The position numbers were made by a program, and so were the translations under genes. From Leucobacter coleopterorum (GTDB taxonomy: Bacteria; Actinomycetota; Actinomycetes; Actinomycetales; Microbacteriaceae), in assembly GCF_011382985.1 (NCBI RefSeq), contig NZ_CP049933.1:1-64000 (forward strand): DNA of 64,000 bases, given 5' to 3'. The notes below the pieces were generated by a model that was given only the letters and a program-made list of their open reading frames with translations, searched no databases and was not told the DNA's origin. Of this stretch, positions 38,745-48,949 are shown in pieces; position 1 is the stretch's first letter, and each line of letters opens with the position of its first letter.

Positions 38745-39919
38745 TGATGTTCCTCCTCGATGATCGTTCCCGCCTCGATTCTGACTCGATGCCAAGGGAC
38801 ATTATCGGGCACATCATCTTCAACTGCGGCGGTCACAATGACTTGTTCATATCCCTGAACCGCGGTCATCAGACTCTGTCTTCTACGTAGATCAAGTTCA
38901 GCAAACACATCATCCAGAATAATAACTGGGTCACCCGCGGAGGATTCCTGTCTCAAAATGGCAGCAAGGGCCATCTTCAGTGAAAGCGCGAAGGACCAGG
39001 ATTCGCCGTGACTTGCGTAGCCCTTAACGGGAAGTTGATTGAGGGAGAGAACTAGATCGTCTCGGTGTGGACCCACGAGAGTGACGCCACGCTCTAGTTC
39101 CTTTGCCCTAACTAGCTCGAGTGCCTCATGAAACTCAGTAGCGAGTGTTTCACGTGAAACGTTAGCGAGTTGCTCAATCGTGGGCGTTTCACGTGAAACA
39201 CCCGCGTGCTCCATTCGTACCTGAGTGACAGACTCACTGAGGGACAAGTGTGGAGAATGATCCTGCTCAACAAGCGCCTGGTAGCCTGAACGTAGCGGTG
39301 CACCGAGGTCTCGAATTAGTTCTCTTCGAGCCAGCATAATCTGCGTGCCGTACTCCGCGAGTTGCTCATCCCAAATGCCAAGGGTTGATTCAATTGCTCG
39401 TGTATTCGATCCTTTACGCGCCGATTTCAGCAGAGACGTGCGCTGCCGAACGACTCTTTCGTAGTCGCCCAGGGCTCCCGCTGCCACCGGAAATCTGGCA
39501 ACAAGGGCGTCATCAAGGAAGCGTCGACGTCCTGACGGTTCTCCACGAACGATCGTAAGGTCCTCTGGAGCAAAAACTACCGCCGCAAACCAGCGGGTCA
39601 CTTCCCTTACTCGCGCAGCGTTGCGATTTATCTGAGCTCGATTCGGCCCCTCCCGATTAAGTTGGACCTCAAGAACCACCTCTCGGTTCACCGCTTCGAT
39701 GCGCATACGCATGACGGCGGCATCCTCCCCCGAGCGTATAAGGGGAACATCACTGCTCACACGGTGGGATCTCACCGTGGCAAAATAGGCGATAGCCTCG
39801 ACCAGGTTAGTTTTACCCTGCCCGTTTCGTCCAAGCAGAAGATTTGGACCCGGGCTCAGATCGAGTTCTGCTCCGCTATAATTGCGAAAATCATTCAGTG
39901 ATAGATGCGAGACTCGCAT
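38741..39919 (-). CDS. recF: DNA replication and repair protein RecF
   Basis: A 392-residue SMC-like ATPase. Walker A is GRNGQGKTN (residues about 32-40), the signature motif lies in HGESWSFALSLKMA and the Walker B is VIILDDVFAELD. It loads RecA at gapped DNA. Two perfect parS sites lie inside the coding region. It starts 8 nt after dnaN. Confidence 0.96.
   Translation of the reverse strand: MRVSHLSLNDFRNYSGAELDLSPGPNLLLGRNGQGKTNLVEAIAYFATVRSHRVSSDVPLIRSGEDAAVMRMRIEAVNREVVLEVQLNREGPNRAQINRNAARVREVTRWFAAVVFAPEDLTIVRGEPSGRRRFLDDALVARFPVAAGALGDYERVVRQRTSLLKSARKGSNTRAIESTLGIWDEQLAEYGTQIMLARRELIRDLGAPLRSGYQALVEQDHSPHLSLSESVTQVRMEHAGVSRETPTIEQLANVSRETLATEFHEALELVRAKELERGVTLVGPHRDDLVLSLNQLPVKGYASHGESWSFALSLKMALAAILRQESSAGDPVIILDDVFAELDLRRRQSLMTAVQGYEQVIVTAAVEDDVPDNVPWHRVRIEAGTIIEEEHQ
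39147..39160. other. parS site (in recF)
   Basis: Perfect GTTTCACGTGAAAC palindrome, the ParB-binding centromere site. Confidence 0.85.
39186..39199. other. parS site (in recF)
   Basis: Second perfect GTTTCACGTGAAAC, 39 bp from the first, exactly 13 codons apart. Confidence 0.85.
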
Positions 39920-39927
39920 CGCGGTTC

Positions 39928-41070
39928 CTAGCGTAACAGCAAGTTTGGCTGCAGTAGGTAGCGGAAGCTCTCTTCATCAGCTTCCTCCTTACTGCTTTGG
40001 CTGGTAATCAGCACAGGCCCGGGCTTTCCCGGAGTATCGGTACGGGTAAATGCGATGCGTGCATATTCAGAATGTGTTGATCTTAGTCCATCAAGCAAGA
40101 ACTGTGGTTTCAGAGACACGACCATCTCTTCGCCGACAAGGTGAACGTCAACGGTCTCCACTGCCTGAGCCGCCTCGGTTCCCGCTGCCTCAAGTGTCAC
40201 GGTCCCCTCAACAAAGGAAAAACGTAGTGCGGCTTCCCGCTCAAGAACCAGACCCACGCGACCAACTGCTTCAACCAACTCGGCCGTATTCATGACAGCG
40301 TAGTTGTCGATATCAGTCGGAAAAAGACGCCCAACCGGAGGGTAATTTCCCTTAATCAGGAGCGAGGTTACCGTCTTGGAAGCACCGGTAAACGCGATGA
40401 GTTCACGCTCCCCATCCTTAACGATAGAAACTTGAACCTGGCCATCGTTAGAGAATGTCTTTCCAACTTCCGTGACGATCTTTGACGGCACGAGGGCGGT
40501 AAGCGCTTCTTGAGCTCCCTGGCTCTCCCAGTCGATGCTGCGAGTAGCCACTCGATAACGGTCGGTCGCGGTCAGAGTGAGCGAATTCTCACTCACCTCA
40601 AACTGGACTCCCGTGATAACGGGGGTCACATCATCTTTAGAAGCCGCCAAGGAAACCTGTGCAATCGCGTCCGCAAACTCTTCAGCAGGAACCGATCCTG
40701 AAACAGAATCAACTCGGGGTACTTGCGGGTACTCCTCGGCAGGCATAGCGGGCAAGCTAAAGGTGGCGGATCCACAACGAACCTCCACCCTACTCTCGAG
40801 AAGCGAAACTTCGACGTCAGAATGAGGCAGGCGTGAAGCAATCTCACTGAGCAAACGCCCTGAAACTAGGGCGCGTCCGGCCTCAGATACCTCTGCCTTG
40901 ATTGTGGTTCGAGCAGAAACTTCATAATCGAACGAGGAGATCGTGAGTTGATCGCCTTCGGCCTCGATGAGCGCACCACTGAGGAGTGGTTGAGTTGGAC
41001 GCTGCGGAAGTAGCTTCACCGCAAACGAAACCGATTCGCTAAACACGTCACGATTGACGGTGAATCGCAT
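39928..41070 (-). CDS. dnaN: DNA polymerase III beta sliding clamp
   Basis: A 380-residue clamp of three repeated domains. ATG 41070 (MRFTVNRDVF) has GAAAGGAAG upstream; in-frame ATGs further up lie in non-homologous sequence. It encircles DNA to tether the polymerase. Separated from dnaA by oriC. The stretch MVSLKPQFLLDGL matches the usual clamp domain III segment; the tail after VLITSQS is slightly extended (EEADEESFRYLLQPN before LLLR). Confidence 0.96.
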   Translation of the reverse strand: MRFTVNRDVFSESVSFAVKLLPQRPTQPLLSGALIEAEGDQLTISSFDYEVSARTTIKAEVSEAGRALVSGRLLSEIASRLPHSDVEVSLLESRVEVRCGSATFSLPAMPAEEYPQVPRVDSVSGSVPAEEFADAIAQVSLAASKDDVTPVITGVQFEVSENSLTLTATDRYRVATRSIDWESQGAQEALTALVPSKIVTEVGKTFSNDGQVQVSIVKDGERELIAFTGASKTVTSLLIKGNYPPVGRLFPTDIDNYAVMNTAELVEAVGRVGLVLEREAALRFSFVEGTVTLEAAGTEAAQAVETVDVHLVGEEMVVSLKPQFLLDGLRSTHSEYARIAFTRTDTPGKPGPVLITSQSSKEEADEESFRYLLQPNLLLR

Positions 41071-41454
41071 GTGGCTTCCTTTCGGGTGAAACATCGGGGA
41101 CTGCCTCACAATCTTTGCATACTCGGAGGCCCATAGCATCCGCGGTTTCTAAAAGTTGTCGTTTCCAGATCCGCGACCCCTTCGGAGTGCGTGATTGATT
41201 GCCCGATTAATGAGAAGAGAAGTGTTAACAGTGTTAACGCTTGTGGATACTGTGGATAACTCGCTCAATCCCAATCGTTTCTAGAGAACTACAACAATGT
41301 GAGATGTGGGAGTGACGTGGATGACCGGAGATCGGCTGGATCATGCTGATCCTTCCCCAAAGGTTGTCATCCACAAGCGGCGCCCCTTAGTCCACAGATT
41401 TGGGTGAGTTATCCCAAGTTATCCACAGATACCTGTGGGTTGTGGAAAACGAGG
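41071..41454. other. oriC: Chromosomal replication origin (oriC)
   Basis: The 384-bp gap between dnaA and dnaN. Perfect DnaA boxes TTATCCACA at 41419-41427 (plus) and 41251-41259 (minus); near matches at 41242-41250 (minus), 41367-41375, 41388-41396 and 41441-41449 (minus). GTGTTAAC is repeated at 41222-41229 and 41231-41238. Two clusters of boxes flank a spacer, the usual bipartite arrangement. Confidence 0.9.
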
Positions 41455-42873
41455 CTATCTCGAACCCTGTTTGATGTGGGTTGTCAGTTCAGTGACCTGG
41501 TTGTAAATCGAACGACGTTCTGCGATGAGCTGCGTGATCTTTTTGTGCGCGTACATCACAGTGGTGTGATCTCGGCCACCGAACAACTGTCCGATCTTCG
41601 GGAGTGAGAGCGGGGTGAGTTCACGACACAGGTACATGGCGATCTGTCGGGCAGTCGCGATTTGTTGGGCGCGGGAAGGTCCGTATAGTTCATCGATTGA
41701 AAGCTCGAAGTACTCGGCAGTGCGATTGATGATGTCGGTCGGCTGAACCTCGTTATCGGCGTCAAGTGTGATGAGATCCTTCAGCACCGTCTGAACGAGC
41801 GGCATATCGATGGGCTGCTGGTTCAAACTTGCGTAGGCGGTCACGCGAATGAGTGTGCCCTCGAGCTCACGAATATTTGACGAGAATTTGCTCGCAATGA
41901 ACTCCAGGATGCTCGTGTCGATCTCGAGATTTTCGCGCTGTGCTTTTTTACGTAGGATCGCGATTCTAGTTTCGAGGTCGGGAACCTGAATATCCGTGAG
42001 AAGACCCCATTCGAAACGAGAGAGCATGCGCTCCTCAAACCCGCGCAGCTGCTTTGGCTGAACATCGCTTGTAATAACCACCTGCTTGTTATGGTCGTGG
42101 AGCGTGTTGAAAGTGTGAAAGAAGGCTTCCTGAGTCTCTACCTTGTCCTCAAGAAACTGGATGTCATCAACCAGCAGAATGTCAACACTGCGGTATCGGG
42201 CATGAAACGCGGCACCCTGATTGTTCGCGATTGAGTTGATGAAGTCGTTGGTGAAATCTTCAGAACTGACGTAGCGCACACGAACGTCGGGAAAGAGCTC
42301 ACGTGCATAGTGTCCGATGGCATGAAGCAGGTGGGTCTTTCCCAGACCCGAGTCGCCGTAGATGAAGAGTGGATTGTATGCCCGGGCGGGTGCTTCTGCA
42401 ACTGCTACAGCAGCAGCGTGAGCAAAACGGTTGGACTGGCCAATCACAAAACTGTCAAAGCGGTACTTTTCGTTCAGTCGGCTATCGAGTGGTTGCTCCT
42501 CAGCGCCGTGACGGCGGCGAGGTTCATCGACAGGGCGAGGAGTGTCGACTTTGGTACCAAAATCTGCAGTGTCATCGTCACGAGGCTCGGGATCAAGGCT
42601 TGGATGCGCTTCTTCATCGACAATCACGATGAAGTTTTGAATCATTTCCGCTTCAGGGATCTGAGCCACTGCTGCCATGATCGCCGGGCGAAGGCGGTTC
42701 TCGAGAAGCTTGAGTGTAAACTCCAGCTGCACTGCCAAGTAGAGCGTTCCCGCGGCCAGTCCTCTCGGCACCGCGAGTGCCAATTGCGCTCCGACGGCTG
42801 GGCCGACGGCAGGGTCACTCATGACCGCCTGGGTCACCTTCACCCAAACTTCTTGAATTTCGTGCTCAGTCAC
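41455..42873 (-). CDS. dnaA: Chromosomal replication initiator DnaA
   Basis: A 472-residue AAA+ initiator. GTG 42873 is chosen because GGGGAA lies 5 nt upstream and the protein then begins [10 protein letters not shown]. Walker A is [11 protein letters not shown], Walker [11 protein letters not shown], and the DNA-binding signature [15 protein letters not shown] is near the C-terminus. Binds oriC boxes on both sides of the gene. Boxes upstream (42929-42937, 43015-43023) suggest autoregulation. Confidence 0.97.
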   Translation of the reverse strand: MTEHEIQEVWVKVTQAVMSDPAVGPAVGAQLALAVPRGLAAGTLYLAVQLEFTLKLLENRLRPAIMAAVAQIPEAEMIQNFIVIVDEEAHPSLDPEPRDDDTADFGTKVDTPRPVDEPRRRHGAEEQPLDSRLNEKYRFDSFVIGQSNRFAHAAAVAVAEAPARAYNPLFIYGDSGLGKTHLLHAIGHYARELFPDVRVRYVSSEDFTNDFINSIANNQGAAFHARYRSVDILLVDDIQFLEDKVETQEAFFHTFNTLHDHNKQVVITSDVQPKQLRGFEERMLSRFEWGLLTDIQVPDLETRIAILRKKAQRENLEIDTSILEFIASKFSSNIRELEGTLIRVTAYASLNQQPIDMPLVQTVLKDLITLDADNEVQPTDIINRTAEYFELSIDELYGPSRAQQIATARQIAMYLCRELTPLSLPKIGQLFGGRDHTTVMYAHKKITQLIAERRSIYNQVTELTTHIKQGSR

Positions 42874-43221
42874 GCTGATTCCCCGGTCATCTGCAAAAAT
42901 GGAATATTGAACGATGTTGTACCCAAGTTTATCCACAGGTCGGGTCAGAAAAAATCGCGTAATTATGTCAATTCCGAGCGACCCAAGGCATCTTGGCCAA
43001 CGCTAGCTACAGATTTGTCCACAGACAAGCCATAAAGCCAATTCGCTCGAGAAATGACGAATTTTCCACCGGACTTTGACGTGATTCGCCTTTCGGCGTA
43101 GACTAACTACCTTGTATGGGCTGCAAGTCTGGTGTTTTTGTGCCAGCGCGTCGCCCCACATCCGACTTTCTCGTTGCCACAGAGCTGCGGGGAGCTGTTC
43201 CATAAGTCACGGAGTCTTTTC
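42874..43221. promoter_or_regulatory. Divergent dnaA/rpmH regulatory region with DnaA boxes
   Basis: Holds TTATCCACA at 42929-42937 and TTGTCCACA at 43015-43023 (both perfect), the strong rpmH promoter at 43076-43104 and a roughly 115-nt rpmH leader. No gene. Confidence 0.8.
43076..43104 (+). promoter_or_regulatory. rpmH promoter
   Basis: TTGACG, 17-nt spacer, TAGACT: near-consensus sigma-70 promoter facing rpmH. Confidence 0.8.
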
Positions 43222-43359
43222 ATGAGCAAGCGTACGTTCCAGCCCAACAACCGTCGTCGCGCGAAGGTGCACGGTTTCCGTGCCCGCATGCGCACCCGCG
43301 CGGGTCGCGCCATTGTCGCAGCACGTCGCGGCAAGGGCCGCTCGAAGCTCACCGCGTAA
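43222..43359 (+). CDS. rpmH: 50S ribosomal protein L34
   Basis: A 45-residue basic protein [19 protein letters not shown]..., full family match. First gene of rpmH-rnpA-yidD-yidC-jag-rsmG. Confidence 0.98.
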   Translation: MSKRTFQPNNRRRAKVHGFRARMRTRAGRAIVAARRGKGRSKLTA

Positions 43360-43377
43360 TACTTTCCCGGGGCGATA

Positions 43378-43727
43378 ATGCCTGCTCGGCAACATCGAAT
43401 TACCCGGGGGACGACTACCGACGTATTGTGCGTTCGGGTCGCCGCGTGGGCGGTGCTTTAGGCATAACCCACGCGGTTTTTCGTTCCCCGGAGGATCCTG
43501 CTCGTTTTGGCTTCATTGTCTCCAAAGCGGTTGGAAATGCGGTGACTCGAAATCTGGTTCGACGTCGTCTCAAATCGATCGCGCAACGGCAGATAGTTGA
43601 AGGGTGTGCGGGAATTGATGTTGTATTTCGCATGTTGCCTGCAAGTGCCTCGGCAAGCTACACCGAACTCGAGGTTGAAGCTCATCGTGCGCTGAGCAAG
43701 ATCCGCAGGGAGGCAGAGGCTTCGTGA
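43378..43727 (+). CDS. rnpA: Ribonuclease P protein component, frame broken
   Basis: About 116 residues after correction. ATG 43378 gives MPARQHRITRG; the frame breaks at the G-run 43406-43410, and one added base gives GDDYRRIVRSGRRVGG and the RnpA signature NAVTRNLVRRRLK. It binds precursor tRNA with the RNase P RNA. Stop overlaps the yidD GTG. Confidence 0.9.
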
Positions 43728-44031
43728 AATCGATACTGCTCGAGGTCTGGCTTCTCCCCGCAATCTTGCGATTGCTTTCATGCACGCGTACCGTAGAGTC
43801 GTTTCTCCCCTGTACGGTGAAGTGTGCAGGTATTATCCATCCTGTTCCCGGTACGCTCTTGAGGCATACCAACAGCGCGGTTTTCTCGTCGGTGTGGTCT
43901 TGACCACCTGGCGGCTACTGCGATGTAACCCCTTTAGTTCGGGCGGCATCAACGATGTCCAACCCGCACTCCGACGTTACCTCGTGATTAATTCGCGCGG
44001 TTTTGTCCGTCCCACCCAGCGAAAGGCCTAA
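43724..44031 (+). CDS. yidD: Membrane protein insertion efficiency factor YidD, frame broken
   Basis: About 102 residues after correction, starting GTG 43724 (VKSILLEVWLLP). The break is at the C-run 43756-43759; one base added gives LLPRNLAIAFMHAYRRVVSPLYG, which joins the core RYYPSCSRYALEAYQ and LLRCNPFSSGG. Three conserved Cys are present. Assists YidC. Confidence 0.9.
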
Positions 44032-44035
44032 TCAG

Positions 44036-44988
44036 GTGGATTTCTTCGAGACAATACTCTGGCCGCTGCGTTGGCTCGTTGAGCTTGTGCTCGCGGTCTG
44101 GCACCAGCTCTTCACCTGGGTCGGCATGGACCCCGCGGGGGCCTCACCTGGCTCCTGTCGATTATCGGACTCGTGGTTGTTGTGCGTTCGGCACTGATCC
44201 CGATCACCGTGCGCCAGATTCGCTCGCAGCGACGCATGATGGATCTTGCGCCCGAGATGAAGAAAGTACAAGACAAGTACAAGGGCAAGAAGGATCAGTT
44301 CTCGCGCGAGGCCATGAGCCGCGAGACCATGGCTCTGTACAAAAAGCACGGCACCAACCCGTTCTCGTCGTGCCTGCCAATCCTGATCCAGATGCCCATC
44401 TTCTTCTCGCTGTTCTACGTGCTGCGTCACGCCGCCGAGAACACTACGGGCATCGGTTTTATGACTGAGAAGCTTACGAACAGTTTCAATCAAGCCGAGC
44501 TGTTCGGTGCGCCCCTCAAGATGACCTTCACCCAGGGCTGGGAAGCAGGCAACTGGGTCATTGTGACCATGCTTGGCCTCATCATGGTGTTGATGATCGC
44601 CTCGCAGTTCTTCACGCAGCTGCAGATCATGTCGAAGAACGTCTCCGACGAGACCAAAAACTCCCCGATGTACCGCCAGCAGCGCATTCTGCTCTACATC
44701 ATTCCCTTCGCGTTCCTGTTCTCGGGCGTTGCGTTCCCACTCGCTTTGAACATCTACTGGTTCACCTCGAACCTGTGGACGATGGGTCAGCAGTTCATCG
44801 TGATTCGTAACATGCCGACGCCCGGCAGTGAGGCCTGGCGTGCGCGTCAGGCACGACTCCGCGCCAAGGGTAAGCTGACGGAGGAAGAGGCTGCTGTTGA
44901 AGACGCGCGTCAGGCGCGCGAGACAGGCCAGCAGGGACAGCGTCAACAGCCAGTGAGCGCAAAGCGTGCAAAAAAGAAGGGCAAGTAA
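44036..44988 (+). CDS. yidC: Membrane protein insertase YidC, frame broken
   Basis: About 317 residues after correction. GTG 44036 (VDFFETILWPL) follows GAAAGG. Five membrane helices; the positively charged groove helix (VVVRSALIPITVRQIRSQ) and the C1 coiled coil are clear. The break is at the G-run 44137-44141 (one base missing; DPAGGLTWLLSIIGL restored). Inserts membrane proteins with or without Sec. A basic C-terminal tail ends RAKKKGK. Confidence 0.93.
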
Positions 44989-44990
44989 GC

Positions 44991-45494
44991 GTGACTACCG
45001 AGCAAACGGCGAGTGATCACCCGACCGAGGAACTCAGCCTCGCGGAACTAGAAGCGGACGGCGATCTCGCAGCCGATTACATCGAGGGGCTGCTTGACAT
45101 AGCGGATCTTGACGGCGATATCGACATTGATGTCGCAAACGGTCGCGCCTACGTTTCAGTAACCGGTGGCGATGAGAGTCTCGACCGTCTTGCTAGTTCA
45201 AGTGCAGTCCAGGCACTGCAGGATCTCACGCGCCTCGCTGTTCAGGCGAAGACCGGCCGCTTCTCACGTCTGATTGTTGACGTTGGCGGATCCCGCAGCG
45301 CTCGTGAACTTGAACTCAAAAAGATGGTCGACGCTGCAATTGCACAGATAGCCGCTGGCCGGGAACAGGTTGCACTCGAACCTATGTCGTCTTATGAGCG
45401 GAAGCTCGTGCACGATGAGGTCGCCGAGCGTGGTTACTTCTCTGAGTCAAAGGGTGAGGGGCGCGATCGTCGCCTGATCATCAAGCGTCCATAA
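44991..45494 (+). CDS. jag: Jag/KhpB-like KH-R3H RNA-binding protein
   Basis: A 167-residue protein starting GTG 44991, 2 nt after yidC. The N-terminus is acidic (Ala/Glu/Asp-rich, no Jag-N domain), followed by a KH-like domain (about 35-95) and an R3H domain with MSSYERKLVHDEVAERGYFS. It binds RNA; in other Gram-positives it acts with KhpA in cell elongation. Confidence 0.92.
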   Translation: MTTEQTASDHPTEELSLAELEADGDLAADYIEGLLDIADLDGDIDIDVANGRAYVSVTGGDESLDRLASSSAVQALQDLTRLAVQAKTGRFSRLIVDVGGSRSARELELKKMVDAAIAQIAAGREQVALEPMSSYERKLVHDEVAERGYFSESKGEGRDRRLIIKRP

Positions 45495-45514
45495 GTCGTT
45501 AGCTGTTCAGGGCT

Positions 45515-45528
45515 GTTTCACGTGAAAC
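45515..45528. other. parS site between jag and rsmG
   Basis: Perfect GTTTCACGTGAAAC. Confidence 0.88.
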
Positions 45529-45588
45529 GAGCAGCTCAGGATCGTGTGGGTTTATGTGTAGTAATTTGAGCCGCGGAATCGGAGAGCA

Positions 45589-46221
45589 ATGATCGAGACA
45601 GAACCCTCCGTGACCGCGGAACTTGCCGGTAATCGTGTTGAGGTGTTGCGGTCCTTTACCGCGGACCTCGCCGCTCGCGGCGAAGAGCTCGGACTCATCG
45701 GCCCCTTAGAACTGCCGCGCCTGTGGACTCGCCACATTCTGAATAGTGCGGTGCTTGCGCCGCTGATTCGAAACGGTGGGCGTGTGGCCGACATCGGCAC
45801 CGGTGGAGGTATGCCGGGGTTGGTGCTCGGGATCATTCGCCCGGACGCCGAGTTTTTGTTGATCGAACCCATGGAACGACGTTGCGCCTGGCTCAATGAA
45901 CAGATTGAGCGGCTCGAGTTGGCAAACGTTGAGGTTCGCCGAGGACGTGCCGAGGAGTTTCACGGTGCATTCGAAGTGGATCAAGTAACCGCTCGAGCGG
46001 TAACCGCGCTGCGCAAGTTGGTTCCGTTGACCGCTCCTCTGCTGCGCGACGGCGGAGAGATGCTGTTCTTGAAGGGTGCTGCGATCCACGACGAAATCGA
46101 GGCGGCGCAGAAGGTGCTTAGGAAGCATCGACTGCATGACATTTCGGTCGAAGAACTCGGCGAGGGCAAGCTGGCAGAAACAACGCGTGTATTTCGGGCT
46201 AGGCTTGGTACCCATGGCTGA
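45589..46221 (+). CDS. rsmG: 16S rRNA (guanine-N7) methyltransferase RsmG
   Basis: A 210-residue SAM methyltransferase with motif I VADIGTGGGMPGLVLG (about residues 65-80) and the LPRLWTRHILNS N-terminal signature. Modifies G527 of 16S rRNA (E. coli numbering). The stop overlaps the parA start. Confidence 0.95.
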   Translation: MIETEPSVTAELAGNRVEVLRSFTADLAARGEELGLIGPLELPRLWTRHILNSAVLAPLIRNGGRVADIGTGGGMPGLVLGIIRPDAEFLLIEPMERRCAWLNEQIERLELANVEVRRGRAEEFHGAFEVDQVTARAVTALRKLVPLTAPLLRDGGEMLFLKGAAIHDEIEAAQKVLRKHRLHDISVEELGEGKLAETTRVFRARLGTHG

Positions 46222-47129
46222 AGTGGAGAATTCGCTCGTCGGCGACCACCTCGTCGACAAAATTCGGCGACGCCGCAGACTCGCGGAAACACGATCCCCC
46301 TTGCCCGAGACAACTCGGGTCATTACGGTCTCGAACCAAAAGGGTGGCGTGGGTAAAACCACCACCACGGTGAATCTCGCTTCGGCGCTCGCGCGCCGCG
46401 GTGCGAACGTGCTCGTGATTGATCTTGATCCCCAGGGCAACGCCTCAACGGCACTCGGTGTGCAACACCGACCCGAGGTGACCAGCATTTATGATGTGCT
46501 GCTGGGTGACAACAGTCTGCAGGACGCCCTTCAGATCTCGACGGACAACGAAAATTTGCACTGCGTGCCCTCTACCATCAATCTGGCTGGAGCCGAGATT
46601 GAGCTCGTTTCGCTGGTAGCTCGCGAGCAGCGTCTGCGCACGGCTCTTGAGACATTCCTGCGCGAATCAGAGCGCACCTACCACTACGTGTTCATCGATT
46701 GCCCCCTTCTCTTGGGCTACTCACGGTAAACGCGTTTGTGGCGGCAAACGAGGTACTCATCCCCATTCAGTGTGAGTACTATGCGCTCGAGGGCTGAGCC
46801 AACTGCTCGGAAATATTCAGTTGATCCAAAAGCACCTCAACCCTGGTCTGCAGGTCTCCACGATTCTGCTCACCATGTATGACGCGCGCACTAATCTTGC
46901 CCAAGAAGTTGCCGGCGAAGTACGATCCCACTTTCCGAGTGAAGTGTTGAACGCGGTTGTTCCTCGCTCCGTACGAATTTCTGAAGCCCCCAGTTATGGG
47001 CAAACCGTGCACGCATACGATGGCGCATCAATTGGTGCGCTCGCGTACCTTGAGGCAGCGGCCGAGATGGCCGAGCGAGGCGCAAACGGAAAAGTACAGG
47101 CAGACGCAGCGAACAATGAGAGGGCATAG
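46214..47129 (+). CDS. parA: Chromosome partitioning ATPase ParA, frame broken twice
   Basis: About 305 residues after correction. ATG 46214 ([10 protein letters not shown]). Deviant Walker A is KGGVGKTTT, Walker A' [11 protein letters not shown]. Breaks: C-run 46702-46706 ([16 protein letters not shown] restored) and the C at 46794 (YALEGLSQLL restored), each one base short. Drives ParB-parS segregation. An unusual point is the basic N-terminal [10 protein letters not shown] stretch before the ATPase. Confidence 0.93.
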
Positions 47130-47131
47130 CG

Positions 47132-48132
47132 ATGGCGACCAAAAAACGAGGCGGACTCGGCCGTGGCATTGGCGCGCTGATCCCCAAGCGCCATCGAACG
47201 GAGAAGAGCGTCCGGTGGATGTGTTCTTCCCATCCAATGGTGCGGCTGCAAAGGCCGCAGCTGAAGCAGAGGTCATTTCGGACGCAGCTGAGGCCGCAGA
47301 AGCTGAACTGCGCGAGGTGCCCGGCGCACGACTGACCCGTCTTGATGTTGCCGATATCGTTCCGAACAGTGTGCAGCCCCGCACCGAGTTTGACGAGGAA
47401 GCACTTGAAGAGCTGACGCACAGTGTTCGCGAGTTCGGTGTGTTCCAGCCAATCGTGGTGCGCGAGATCGATACGCCCGACGCCAAGGGTCCGCACTACG
47501 AACTGATCATGGGAGAGCGCCGTCTGCGCGCTTCAAAGCGCGCGGGCCTTGAGACGATCCCTGCAATTGTGCGCAGCACGGCTGACGAGCACATGTTGCG
47601 TGACGCGCTGCTTGAGAACCTGCACCGCGCACAGCTCAACCCGCTCGAAGAGGCCTCCGCCTACCAGCAACTGCTGGCGGACTTCGGGATCACTCAGGAG
47701 CAGCTTGCGACCCGCATTGGCCGCTCTCGCCCACAGATTTCGAACACAATCCGGCTGCTAAAGCTGCCCGAGCCCGTGCAGAGTCGTGTAGCCGCCGGTG
47801 TGTTGACCGCGGGGCACGCGCGCGCGATCCTGTCGCTTGACGGTGACTCTGATTCAATGCAGCGCCTCGCCGATAAGATCGTCAACGAGGGACTCTCGGT
47901 GCGTGCCGCAGAGGCGGTCGCGGGTGAAACCCCTAAGCGCAAGCTGCCGAAGCCGCGTGCCGGTGGAGTGCAGTCGCAGCTCGGAGAGATCGCTGAGCGT
48001 CTGGGTGATCGTTTTGATACCCGCGTAGCTGTGAAGCTCGGTGCGAAAAAGGGTCAGATCATTATCGACTTCGCGACGATTGCGGATCTGAAGCGGATTC
48101 TGGCTGAACTGGATGATCCTGGGTTTAGTTAG
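47132..48132 (+). CDS. parB: Chromosome partitioning protein ParB, frame broken
   Basis: About 333 residues after correction, starting ATG 47132 (MATKKRGGLGRGIGALIP). The break at the C-run 47182-47185 (one base short) separates the ParA-interacting N-terminus from the CTPase/DNA-binding part, which has MGERRLRASK, LLENLHRAQLNPLEEA and the helix-turn-helix LATRIGRSRPQISNTI. Binds the parS sites listed here. Confidence 0.94.
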
Positions 48133-48198
48133 GGTCAGTGGAGTGGCAGTTCGGCAGAATATGCAGCGCCCTCTCTGGGCGTGTGTTTGACTTTAGGC

Positions 48199-48654
48199 AT
48201 GACTGAGGAACTGAGAATCGTATCTGCCGAGCGAGTTGTTGTTGCGAGCCCCGAGGTAATCTTTGAGTTGATCGCTGATCCTGCGCAGCAGCCACGCTGG
48301 GACGGTAATGACAATCTTTCCGAGGCGGCCCCTGGGCAACGAGTGCACCAGGGTGGCGACGTGTTTGTAATGAAGATCACAACTGACGGTCAGTATCGTG
48401 AGAATCGTGTCGTTGAGTTCGAAGAGGATCGTCGCATTGCCTGGCTTCCCTCCCCCGTCGGAGCAGTAGCACCAGGCCACCTGTGGCGCTGGGAACTCGA
48501 ACCGCAGGCTGACGGCACTACTCTCGTACGCCACACCTACGACTGGACCGCGCTGCATGACGAGAAGCGCATGGTGCGAGCGCGGGCAACAACGGCAGAC
48601 TCCCTCCTCGCTTCGATCGATAGACTGGCCGCCCTCGCGGAGTCTGTGGTTTAG
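48199..48654 (+). CDS. SRPBCC (START-like) family protein
   Basis: A 151-residue helix-grip protein: SAERVVVASPEVIFELIADPAQQPRWDG start, GHLWRWELEP strand and a C-terminal helix. ATG 48199 fits the domain start; an in-frame ATG at 48181 is possible. Binds an unknown hydrophobic ligand. Convergent with trxA, separated by repeat copy B. Confidence 0.85.
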   Translation: MTEELRIVSAERVVVASPEVIFELIADPAQQPRWDGNDNLSEAAPGQRVHQGGDVFVMKITTDGQYRENRVVEFEEDRRIAWLPSPVGAVAPGHLWRWELEPQADGTTLVRHTYDWTALHDEKRMVRARATTADSLLASIDRLAALAESVV

Positions 48655-48904
48655 CGCTGAGAGTTCATTTCACCGACGAGCTTGCTTCCCATTGCCGAGC
48701 TTACGGTAGTAGACCGTCGGCGCGGCAACGAAATGCGGGCTCGCTGCGACGAGTTTCTTCCCGGGTCATTCGGGTCATCGTTCAGGCGTACAGCACTTGC
48801 CAATCTCGCGAACGATATCGAAAGAACACTTCTCGAGAGTGAGGGTTTCAGGCCGCCCCACACTCCAATCACAAAGAGCCCCTAGACCGTAGTCTCGACA
48901 AAAA
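48655..48904. repeat. Intergenic repeat copy B with two 19-bp units
   Basis: No gene. Two 19-bp units (48674-48692, 48693-48711) resemble the five units at 56982-57076. Then come GCGGGCTCGC..CGACGAGT (48735-48753) and CACTTGCCAATCTCGCGAACGATATCGAA (two blocks, 48794-48822), CACTTCTCGAG and a terminal ATCACAAAGAGCC (48868-48880), all shared with copy C. The palindrome present in copies A and C is missing. No left terminal repeat found, so it looks truncated. Confidence 0.75.
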
Positions 48905-48934
48905 GGCGGGTGGTTGCCGAAACAACCACCCGCC
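48905..48934 (-). terminator. trxA terminator
   Basis: A perfect 12-bp stem (48905-48916 with 48923-48934) followed on the minus strand by TTTTTGT. Confidence 0.92.
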
Positions 48935-48949
48935 ACGAAACGATTCAGG

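Noticed and set aside
42310..43035. 241-codon open frame on the plus strand opposite dnaA
   Set aside because: Antisense to dnaA and contains DnaA boxes; no homology features.
44032..44946. 304-codon open frame on the minus strand opposite yidC
   Set aside because: Antisense shadow of yidC; composition is unnatural and there is no ribosome site.
46214..47129. Programmed frameshifting in parA
   Set aside because: Many unrelated genes show the same kind of one-base shortage in G/C runs, so error is simpler than recoding.
48674..48711. Integron attC-like site
   Set aside because: No R/L core pairs or integrase; the structure fits a tandem repeat instead.
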